The notes under the pieces are model-generated. The model had not been told where the DNA came from, did no database searches, and was given only the letters and a program-made list of their open reading frames with translations. DNA of 64,000 nt from Calliopsis andreniformis (Eukaryota; Arthropoda; Insecta; Hymenoptera; Andrenidae). The number at the start of each line of letters is the position of its first letter. Position 1 is the first letter of the stretch. Location of the stretch: contig NW_027480422.1 in the NCBI RefSeq assembly GCF_051401765.1, positions 10,124,001 to 10,188,000 on the forward strand. Direction: 5' to 3'. Position numbers and translations under genes: made by a program. Shown here piece by piece: positions 47,801 to 59,200 of the stretch.

Positions 47801-50768
47801 ATTCGATCTGGAGGAGCAACGCCCTGCAGTGAAGCCTAGGTTGCCCGGAACGTAGAAATGACCATTACCTTCACACTGTTTGCAAATATACATTATATAC
47901 CATGGAAAAGCTGTTGTATCTATTTTGTATTTTATGATTCTGGCGCTGACTTCTTAGGTCCTAACTATTGGATCTGGCGGAGCAACGCAATAGAGTGAAG
48001 CCTAGGTTGCGCGGAACGTAGAAATGACCGTAACTTTCACACTGGTTTCAATAATTCGTTTTATACGATGGAAAAACTGTTGTATTGATTTTGTATTTTA
48101 TGCTTGTGGCGCTGACTTCTAAGTCCCTAGCTATTCGATCTGGTGAAGCAACGCCCTAGAGTGAAGCCTAGGTTGCCCGGAACGTAGAAATGACCATAAC
48201 TTTCACACTGGTTGCAAATATTCGTGTTATACAATGGAAAAACTGTTCTATTTATTTTGTATTTTATGCTTCGGGCGTTGACTTTTAAGGCCCTAAATAT
48301 TCGATCTGGTTTAGCAACGCTCTAGAGTGAAGCCTAGGTTGACCGGAACGCAGAAATGACCATTACCTTCACCCTGTTGCTATTATACATTTTATACGAT
48401 GGAAAAACTGCTGTACTTATGTTGTAGTTTATTCTTCTGCCGTTGAATTCTAAGTCCCTAGCTATTCGATCAGGTGGAGCAACGCCCTAGAGTGGAGTCT
48501 AGGTTACCCGGAGCATAGAAATGTCGCGTACTTTCACACTGATTGCAGCTTTCCTGTTATACGATGGAAAAACTGTTGCATTTTTATTGCATTTTATGCT
48601 TCTGGCGTTGACTTCTTAGTCCCTAGCTATTCGGTCAGGTGGAGCATCGCCCTAGGGTGAAGCCTAGGTTGCCCGGAACGTAGAAATGACCATTACCTCG
48701 CACTGTTTGCAAATATACATTATATAACATGGAAAAGCTGTTGTATCTATTTTGTATTTTATGCTTCTGGCGCTGACTTCTTAGGTCCTAACTATTGGAT
48801 CAGGTGGAGCAACGCCCTGCAGTGAAGCCTAGGTTGCCCGGAACGTAGAAATGACCATTACCTCACACTGTTTGCGATTATTCATTTTATACGATGGTAA
48901 AACTGTTGTACAAATATCGTGTTTTATGCTTCTGGCGTGGACTTCTTAGTCCCTAGCTATTCGGTCAGGTGGAGCATCGCCCTAGGGTGAAGCCTAGGTT
49001 GCCCGGAACGTAGAAATGACCATAACTTTCATACTGGTTGCCATTATTCATTTCATACGATGGTAAAACTGTTGTATTTTTATGGTATTTTATGCTTCTG
49101 GCGATGACTTCTAAGTCCCTTGCTTTTCGATCTGGTGGAGCAACGCCCTTGAGCGAAGCCTAGGTTGCCCGGAACGTAGAAATGACCATAACTTTCACAC
49201 TGGTTTCAATTATTCGTTTTATACGATGGAAAAACTGTTCTATTTATTTTGTATTTTATGCTTCTGGCGCTGACTTCTAAGTCCCTAGCTATTCGATCTG
49301 GTGGAGCAACGCGCTAGAGTGAAGCCTAGGTTGCCCGGAAAGTATAAATGACCTGTACTGTCACACTGGTTGCAGTTATTCCTGGTATACGATGAAAAAA
49401 CTGTTGGATTTTAATTGTATTTTATGCTTCTGGCGCTGAATTCTAAGTCCCTAACTATGCGATCTGGTGGAGAAACGTCCTACAGTGAAGCCTAGGTTGC
49501 CCGAAACGTAGAAATGACCTTTACTTTCACACTGTTTGCAAATATACATTATATGCGATGGAAAAACTGTAGTATCTATTTTGTATTTTATGCTTCTGGC
49601 GTTCACTTCTAAGGCCCTATGTATTGGATCTGGTGGAGCAATGCCTCAGAGTTAAGTCTAGGATGCCCGGAACGTAGAAATGGTCATTACTTTCACACTG
49701 GTTGCAATTATTCGTTTTATACGATGGAAAAACTGTTGTACTTATTTTGTATTTGGTGCTTCTGCCGTTCACTTCTTAGGTCCTAACTATTTGATCTGGT
49801 GGACCAACGGCCTAGAGTGAAGCCTAGGTTGCCCGGAACGTGGTAATGACCATCACTTTCACATTTGTTGCAATTATTCCCGTTATACGATGGATAAACT
49901 GTTGTATTTTTATTGTATTTTAGGTTTCGGGCGTTCACTTCTAAGGCCCTAGCTATTCCATCTGGTGGAGCAACGCCCCAGAGTGATGCCCAGGTTGCCG
50001 GAAGCGTAGAAATGACCATTACTTTCACTCTCGTTGCAATTATTCCTGTTATACGATGAAAAAACTGTTCTATTTTTATTGTATTTTATGCTTCAGGCGT
50101 TGACTTCTAAGGCCGTAGCTAGTCGATGTGGTGGACCAACGCCCTAGACTGAAGCCTAGTTTGCCCGGAAAGTGGAAATGACCATTGCTTCCACACTGTT
50201 TGCAATTATTCATTTTATACGATGGAAAAATTGTTGTATTTTTATTGTATTTTATGCTTCTGGCGTTGACTTCTAAGTCCCTTGCTTTTCGATCTAGTGG
50301 AGCAACGCCATTGAGCGAAGCCTAGGTTACCCGGAACGTAGAAATGACCAGTACCTTCACACTGGTTGCAGTTACTCCTCTTATACGATGGAAAAACTGT
50401 TGCATTTTTATTGTATTTTATGCTTCTGGCGTTGAATTCTAAGTCCCTAACTATGTGATCTGGTGGAGTAACGCCCTGCAGTTAAGCCTAGGTTGCCCGG
50501 AACCAAGAAATGACCTTTACTTTCACACTGTTTGCAACTATACATTATATACGATGGAAAAGCTGTTGTATTTATATTGTATTTTATGCTTCTGACGTTG
50601 ACTTCTCAGGCCCTAACTATTTGATCTGGTGGTCCAACACCCCAGAGTGAAGCCTAGGTCGCCCGGAACGTAGAAATGTCCATCAGTTTCACTCTGCTTG
50701 CAATTACTCCTGTTATACGATGGAAAAACTGTTGTACTTTTATTGTATTTTATGCTTCTGGCGTTGAC
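44839..50768 (+). repeat. Region 6: mixed divergent monomers
   Basis: About 36 monomers with high neighbour-to-neighbour variation. Pieces match distant places in a different order: 45,470-45,690 with about 54,420-54,640; 46,195-46,340 with about 55,812-55,960; 46,684-47,309 with 38,884-39,509; 49,310-49,470 with 39,524-39,690; 49,500-49,660 with 38,720-38,880; and 50,455-50,768 with 40,005-40,318. Within the region, about 47,521-47,700 resembles about 48,350-48,530 (five monomers apart). Only satellite sequence is present. Confidence 0.8.
46684..47309 (+). repeat. 626-bp segment shared with 38,884-39,509, copy 2
   Basis: This is the partner at 7,800 bp. A part of it (about 47,187-47,430) is repeated once more at about 48,841-49,090, an offset of 1,654 bp (ten monomers minus 6), including tgttgtacaaatatcgtg and cggtcaggtggagcatcg. 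Region 6 is therefore itself locally duplicated. Confidence 0.8.
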
Positions 50769-53700
50769 ATCTAAGTCCGTAGCTATACGATGTGGTGGAG
50801 CAACGGCCTAGAGTGAAGCCTAGGGTGCCCGGATCGTAGAAATGACCATAACTTGCACACTGGTTGCAATTATTCCTGTTATACGGTGGACAAACTGTTG
50901 GATATTTACTGTACTTTATGCTTATTGCGTTGACTTCTAAGGCTCTATGTATTCGATCTGGTGGAGCGATGGCTCAGAGTTAAGGCTAGGATGCCCGGAA
51001 CGTAGAAATGGCCATTACTTTCACACTGGTTGTAACTATTCGTATTATACGATGGAAAAACTGATGTACTTATATCGTATGTTATGCTTCTGGCGTTGTC
51101 TTCTTAGGCCCTGACTATTCGATCTGGTGGAACAACGCCCTAGAGTGAAGCCTAGATTGCCCGGAACGTAGAAATGACCATTACATTCAGGCTTGTTGCA
51201 ATTATTCCTGTTATGCGATGAAAAAACTGTTGTACTTTTATTTTATCTTTTGCTTCTGGCGTTGACTTCTAATGCCCTAGCTATTCGATCTGGTGGAGCA
51301 ACGCCCTAGAGTGAAGCCTAGATTACCCGGAACGTAGAAAAGACCATTACCTTCACTCGTGTTGCAAATTCTTCCTGTTACACGGTGAAAAAACTGTAGT
51401 ATTGTTAATGTATTTTATGCTTCTGGCGTTGACTTCTTAGGCCCTAACTATTCGATCTGGTGGGGCAACGCCCTAGAGTGAAGACTAGGTTCCCGGAACG
51501 CAGAAATGACCGTAACTTTCACACTGTTTGCAGTTATTCATTTTATAAGATGGAAAAACTGTTGTTCTTATATTGTATTTTATTCTTCTGGCGTTGAATT
51601 CTTAGTCCCTAGCTATTCGATCTTGTGGGGCAACGCCCTCGAATGAAGCTTAGGTTACCCGGAACGTAGAGATGACCAGTCCTTTCACACTGGTTGCAGT
51701 CATTCCTGTAATACGGTGGAAAAACTGTTGCATTTACATTGTATTTTATGCTTCTGGCGTTGAATTCTAAGGCCCTATGAATTCGATCTGGTGGAGCAAT
51801 GTCTCAGAGTTAAGTCTAGGATGCCCGGAACGTAGAAATGGCCATTACTTTAACACTGGTTGCAATTATCCGTTTTAGACAATGGAGAATCTGTTGTATT
51901 TTTATTTTATTTTATGCTTCAGGCGTTGACTTCCAAGGCCGTAGCTATTCGATGTGGTGGAGCAACGCCCTACAGTGAAGCCTAGGTTGACCGGAACGTA
52001 GAAATGACCATTAACTTTCACACTGGTTGCAATTATTCCTGTTATACGATTGAAAAACTGTTGTAATTTTATTTTATTTTATGCTTCTGGCGTTGACTTC
52101 TAAGGCCGTAGCTATTCGATGTGGTGGAGCCTTGCCCTAGAGTGAAGCCTTGGATGCCCGCAACGTAGAAATGACCATACCTTTCACACTGTTTGCAATT
52201 ATTCCTGTTATACGATTGAAGAACTGTTGTATTTATATTGTATTTTATGCTTCTGGCGTTGACTTCTTAGGCCGCAGCTATTCGATGTTGTGGAGCAACG
52301 CCCTAGAGTGAAGCGTAGGTTGCCCGGAACGTAGAAATGACCATACCTTTCACACTGGTTGCAATTATTCCTGTTATACAAGGGAAAAAGTGTTGTATTT
52401 AGATTGTATTTTATGCTTCTGGCGTTGACTTCCTGGGCCCTAACTATTCTATCTGGAGCAGCAACGCCCTAGAGTGAAGCCTAGGTTGCCGGAATGCAGA
52501 AATGATCATCACTTTCACACTGGTGTCAATTATTCCTGTTATACGATGGAAAAGCTGTTGTATTTATATTGTATTCTATGCTTCTGACGCTGTCTCCTTA
52601 GGCCCTAACTAGTGTATCTGGTGGACCAACGCCCTAGAGTGAAGCCTATGTTGTCCGGAACGTAGAAATGACCATATCCTTCACACTGGTTGCATTTATT
52701 CCTTTTAACGACGGAAAAACTGATTTATTTATATGGTATTTCATGCTTCTGGCGTTGACTTCTAAGGCCCTAACTATTCGATCTGGTGGAGCAACGCTCT
52801 AGGGTGAAGCCTGGGTTGCCCGGCAGGTAGAAATGACCATAACTTTCACACTGGATGCAGTTATACGTTTTATACGATGGAAAAGCTGTTGTATTTATAT
52901 TGTATTTTATGTTTCGGGCGCTGACTTCTAAGGCCCTAGCTATTCGATGTGGTGGAGCAACGCCCTAGAGTGAAGCCTAGGTTGCCCGGAACGTAGAAAT
53001 GACCATACCATTCACACTCGCGCAATTATTCGTTTTAGACGATGGAAAAACTATTGTATTTATATTGTATTTTATGCTTCTGGCGTTGACTTCTTAGGCC
53101 CTAACTGTTCGATCTGGTGGAACAATGCCCTAGAATGAAGCCTAGGGTGCCCGGAACGTAGAAATGACCATTACTTTCACACTGGATGCAATTATTCGTT
53201 TTATACGATGGAAGAACTGTTGCATTAATTTGGTATTTTATGCTTCGGGCGTTGACTTCTAAGGCCCTAACTATTCGATCTGGTGGAGCAACGCCCTAGG
53301 GTGAAGCCTAGGTTGCCCGGGACGTAGAAATGACCATACCTTTCTCACTCGCGCAATTATTCATTTTAGACGATAGAAAAACTATTGTATTTATTTTGTA
53401 TTTTATGCTTCTGGCGTTGACTTCTTAGGCCCTAACTGTTCGATCTGGTGGAACAATGCCCTAGAATGAAGCCTAGGTTGCACGGAACGTAGAAATGCCC
53501 ATTACTATCACACTGGTTGTAATTATTCCCGTTATACGATGGAATAACTGTTGTATTTTTATTTTATTTTATGCTTCTGGTCTTGACTTCTAAGGCCCTA
53601 GCTATTCGATCTGGTGGAGCCTTGCCCTAGAGTGAAGCCTAGGTTGCCCGGAACGTAGAAATCACAATCACCTTCACTCTGGTTGCAATCATTCCTGGTA

Positions 53701-56242
53701 TACGATGGAAAAACTGTTGTATTTTTATTGCATTTTATGTTTCGGGCGCTGACTTCTAAGGCCCTAGCTATTCGATCTGGTGGAGCAATGCCCTAGAGTG
53801 AAGCCTAGGTTGCCCGGGACGTAGAAATGACCATACCTTTCTCACTCGCGCAATTATTGATTTTAGACGATGGAAAAACTATTGTATTTATTTTGTATTT
53901 TATGCTTCTGGCGTTGACTTCTTAGGCCCTAACTATTTGATCTGGTGGTCCAACACCCCAGAGTGAAGCCTAGGTCGCCCGGAACGTAGAAATGTCCATC
54001 AGTTTCACTCTGGTTGCAATTATTCCTGTTATGCGATGAAAAAACTGTTGTACTTTTATTTTATCTTTTGCTTCTGGCGTTGACTTCTAATGCCCTAGCT
54101 ATTCAATCTGGTGGAGCAACGCCCTAGAGTGAAGCCTAGATTGCCCGGAACGTAGAAATGACCATTACATTCACGCTTGTTGCAATTATTCCTGTTATGC
54201 GATGAAAAAACTGTTGTACTTTTATTTTATCTTTTGCTTCTGGCGTTGACTTCTAATGCCCTAGCTATTCGATCTGGTGGAGCAACGCCCTAGAGTGAAG
54301 CCTAGATTACCCGAAACGTAGAAAATACCATTACCTTCAGGCTTGCTGCAACTATTCCTGTTATACGATGAAAGAACTGTTGCATTTTTATTGTATTTTA
54401 TGATTCGGGCGTTGACTTCTAAGTCCCTAGCTATTCGATCTGGTGCAGCAACTCCCTACAGCGAAACCTACGTTGCCCGTAACGTAGAAATGACCTGTAC
54501 TTTCACACTGGTTGCAATTATTCCAGTTATACGATGCAAAAACTGTTGCATTTTTATTATATTTTATGCTTGTGGGGTTGACTTCTAAGTCCCTAGCTAT
54601 TCGATCTGGTGGAGCAAGGCCCTAGAGCGAAGCCTAGGTTGCCCGGAACGTAGAAATGACCGATACTTTCACAACGTTTGCAATCATTCATTGTATACGA
54701 TGGAAAAACTCTTGCATTTATATTGTATTTTATGCTTCTGGCGTTGACTTCTAAAGCCGTAGCTATTCGATGTTGTGGAGCAACGCCCTAGAGTGAAGCC
54801 TATGTTGCACGGAACGTAGAAATGACCATAATCTTCACACTGGTTGCAATTATTCGTTTTATACAATGGAAAAACTGTTCTATTAATTCTGTATTTTATG
54901 CTTCGGGCGTTGACTTCCAAGGCCCTAACAATTCGATCTGGTGGAACAGCGCCCTAGAGTGAAGCCTAAGTTGCCCGGAACGTGGAAATGACCATCACTT
55001 TCGCACTGGTTGCAATTATTCTCGTTATACAATGGAAAAACTATTGTATTTTTATTGTATTTCATGTTTCGGGCGTTGACATCTAAGGGCCTAGCTATTC
55101 GATCTGGTGGAGCAACGCCCTAGAGTGAAGCCTAGATTGCCCGGAACGTAGAAATGACCGTTACTTTCACAATGTTTGCAATCATTCATTGTATACGATG
55201 GAAAAACTCTTGTATTTCAATTGTATTTTATGCTTCTGGCGTTGACTTCTAAAGCCGTAGCGATTCGATGTTGTGGAGCAACGCCCTAGAGTGAAGCCTA
55301 TGTTGCACGGAACGTAGAAATGACCATAATCTTCACACTGGTTGCAATTATTCGTTTTATACAATGGAAAAACTGTTCTATTAATTTTGTATTTTATGCT
55401 TGGGGCGTTGACTTCCAAGGCCCTAACAATTCGATCTGGTGGAGCAACGCCCTAGAGTAAAGACAAGGTTGCACAGAACGTAAAAATGACCATAACCTTC
55501 ACACTGGTTGAAATTATTCGTTTTATACGATGGAAAAGGTGTTGTACTTATATTGTATTTTATGCTTCTGGCGTTGATTTCTTAGGTCCAAACTATTCGA
55601 TCTGGTGGACTAACGCCCTAGAGTGAAGCCGAGGTTGCACGGAACGCAGATGTGACCATACCTTTCACACTGGCTGCAATTATTCGTTTTATACAATGGA
55701 AGAACTGTTCGATTTATTTTGTATTTTATGCTTCACGCGTTGACTTCTAACGGCCTAGCTATTCGATCTGGTAGAGCAACGCCCTAGAGTGAAGCCTAGG
55801 TTGCCCGGAACGTAGAAATGACCGTTACTTTCACAATGTTTGCAATCATTCATTGTATACGATGGAAAAACTCTTGTATTTATATTGTATTTTATGCTTC
55901 TGGCGTTGACTTCTAAAGCCGTAGCTATTCGATCTTGTGGAGCAGCGCCCTAGAGTGAAGCCTATGTTGCACGGAACGTAGAAATGACCATAATCTTCAC
56001 ACTGGTTGCAATTATTCGTTTTATGCAATGGAAAAGCTGTTCTATTAATTTTGTATTTTATGCTTGGGGCGTTGACTTCCAAGTCCCTAACAATTCGGTC
56101 TGGTGGAGCAACGCCCTAGAGTAAAGACAAGGTTGCACGGAACGTAGAAATGACCATAACTTTCACACTGGTTGAAATTATTCGTTTTATCCGATGGAAA
56201 AGGTGATGTATCTATATTGTATTTTATGCTTCTGGCGTTGAC
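50769..56242 (+). repeat. 33-monomer higher-order repeat, copy beta (5,474 bp)
   Basis: This is the first of two tandem copies with an offset of 5,474 bp (33 x 166 minus 4). Anchors at the same offset are gcgttgacatctaagtccg at 50,761 and 56,235, gaacgcagaaatgaccg at 51,496 and 56,970, and cattcattgtatacg at 54,684 and 60,158. The only difference I noticed is C at 52,433 against G at 57,907. Several monomers are short by 1 bp or more: gactaggttcccgg, ctcactcgcgcaatt, and ccttttaacgacgg with a missing stretch. These explain the total being 4 bp under 33 full units. Confidence 0.93.
54650..56090 (+). repeat. Local three- and four-monomer repeats within copy beta
   Basis: A two-monomer cassette (cattcattgtatacg with aaaaactcttg, then cctatgttgcacgg with ataatcttcacactgg and ctgttctattaatt) occurs three times, at about 54,684, 55,182 and 55,846. 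The spacings are 498 bp (three monomers) and 664 bp (four monomers). The same trio recurs in copy gamma at 60,158, 60,656 and 61,320. The cassette also has relatives at 44,521 and 46,200 in older parts of the array. Confidence 0.85.
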
Positions 56243-59200
56243 ATCTAAGTCCGTAGCTATACGATGTGGTGGAGCAACGGCCTAGAGTGAAGCCTAGGGT
56301 GCCCGGATCGTAGAAATGACCATAACTTGCACACTGGTTGCAATTATTCCTGTTATACGGTGGACAAACTGTTGGATATTTACTGTACTTTATGCTTATT
56401 GCGTTGACTTCTAAGGCTCTATGTATTCGATCTGGTGGAGCGATGGCTCAGAGTTAAGGCTAGGATGCCCGGAACGTAGAAATGGCCATTACTTTCACAC
56501 TGGTTGTAACTATTCGTATTATACGATGGAAAAACTGATGTACTTATATCGTATGTTATGCTTCTGGCGTTGTCTTCTTAGGCCCTGACTATTCGATCTG
56601 GTGGAACAACGCCCTAGAGTGAAGCCTAGATTGCCCGGAACGTAGAAATGACCATTACATTCAGGCTTGTTGCAATTATTCCTGTTATGCGATGAAAAAA
56701 CTGTTGTACTTTTATTTTATCTTTTGCTTCTGGCGTTGACTTCTAATGCCCTAGCTATTCGATCTGGTGGAGCAACGCCCTAGAGTGAAGCCTAGATTAC
56801 CCGGAACGTAGAAAAGACCATTACCTTCACTCGTGTTGCAAATTCTTCCTGTTACACGGTGAAAAAACTGTAGTATTGTTAATGTATTTTATGCTTCTGG
56901 CGTTGACTTCTTAGGCCCTAACTATTCGATCTGGTGGGGCAACGCCCTAGAGTGAAGACTAGGTTCCCGGAACGCAGAAATGACCGTAACTTTCACACTG
57001 TTTGCAGTTATTCATTTTATAAGATGGAAAAACTGTTGTTCTTATATTGTATTTTATTCTTCTGGCGTTGAATTCTTAGTCCCTAGCTATTCGATCTTGT
57101 GGGGCAACGCCCTCGAATGAAGCTTAGGTTACCCGGAACGTAGAGATGACCAGTCCTTTCACACTGGTTGCAGTCATTCCTGTAATACGGTGGAAAAACT
57201 GTTGCATTTACATTGTATTTTATGCTTCTGGCGTTGAATTCTAAGGCCCTATGAATTCGATCTGGTGGAGCAATGTCTCAGAGTTAAGTCTAGGATGCCC
57301 GGAACGTAGAAATGGCCATTACTTTAACACTGGTTGCAATTATCCGTTTTAGACAATGGAGAATCTGTTGTATTTTTATTTTATTTTATGCTTCAGGCGT
57401 TGACTTCCAAGGCCGTAGCTATTCGATGTGGTGGAGCAACGCCCTACAGTGAAGCCTAGGTTGACCGGAACGTAGAAATGACCATTAACTTTCACACTGG
57501 TTGCAATTATTCCTGTTATACGATTGAAAAACTGTTGTAATTTTATTTTATTTTATGCTTCTGGCGTTGACTTCTAAGGCCGTAGCTATTCGATGTGGTG
57601 GAGCCTTGCCCTAGAGTGAAGCCTTGGATGCCCGCAACGTAGAAATGACCATACCTTTCACACTGTTTGCAATTATTCCTGTTATACGATTGAAGAACTG
57701 TTGTATTTATATTGTATTTTATGCTTCTGGCGTTGACTTCTTAGGCCGCAGCTATTCGATGTTGTGGAGCAACGCCCTAGAGTGAAGCGTAGGTTGCCCG
57801 GAACGTAGAAATGACCATACCTTTCACACTGGTTGCAATTATTCCTGTTATACAAGGGAAAAAGTGTTGTATTTAGATTGTATTTTATGCTTCTGGCGTT
57901 GACTTCGTGGGCCCTAACTATTCTATCTGGAGCAGCAACGCCCTAGAGTGAAGCCTAGGTTGCCGGAATGCAGAAATGATCATCACTTTCACACTGGTGT
58001 CAATTATTCCTGTTATACGATGGAAAAGCTGTTGTATTTATATTGTATTCTATGCTTCTGACGCTGTCTCCTTAGGCCCTAACTAGTGTATCTGGTGGAC
58101 CAACGCCCTAGAGTGAAGCCTATGTTGTCCGGAACGTAGAAATGACCATATCCTTCACACTGGTTGCATTTATTCCTTTTAACGACGGAAAAACTGATTT
58201 ATTTATATGGTATTTCATGCTTCTGGCGTTGACTTCTAAGGCCCTAACTATTCGATCTGGTGGAGCAACGCTCTAGGGTGAAGCCTGGGTTGCCCGGCAG
58301 GTAGAAATGACCATAACTTTCACACTGGATGCAGTTATACGTTTTATACGATGGAAAAGCTGTTGTATTTATATTGTATTTTATGTTTCGGGCGCTGACT
58401 TCTAAGGCCCTAGCTATTCGATGTGGTGGAGCAACGCCCTAGAGTGAAGCCTAGGTTGCCCGGAACGTAGAAATGACCATACCATTCACACTCGCGCAAT
58501 TATTCGTTTTAGACGATGGAAAAACTATTGTATTTATATTGTATTTTATGCTTCTGGCGTTGACTTCTTAGGCCCTAACTGTTCGATCTGGTGGAACAAT
58601 GCCCTAGAATGAAGCCTAGGGTGCCCGGAACGTAGAAATGACCATTACTTTCACACTGGATGCAATTATTCGTTTTATACGATGGAAGAACTGTTGCATT
58701 AATTTGGTATTTTATGCTTCGGGCGTTGACTTCTAAGGCCCTAACTATTCGATCTGGTGGAGCAACGCCCTAGGGTGAAGCCTAGGTTGCCCGGGACGTA
58801 GAAATGACCATACCTTTCTCACTCGCGCAATTATTCATTTTAGACGATAGAAAAACTATTGTATTTATTTTGTATTTTATGCTTCTGGCGTTGACTTCTT
58901 AGGCCCTAACTGTTCGATCTGGTGGAACAATGCCCTAGAATGAAGCCTAGGTTGCACGGAACGTAGAAATGCCCATTACTATCACACTGGTTGTAATTAT
59001 TCCCGTTATACGATGGAATAACTGTTGTATTTTTATTTTATTTTATGCTTCTGGTCTTGACTTCTAAGGCCCTAGCTATTCGATCTGGTGGAGCCTTGCC
59101 CTAGAGTGAAGCCTAGGTTGCCCGGAACGTAGAAATCACAATCACCTTCACTCTGGTTGCAATCATTCCTGGTATACGATGGAAAAACTGTTGTATTTTT

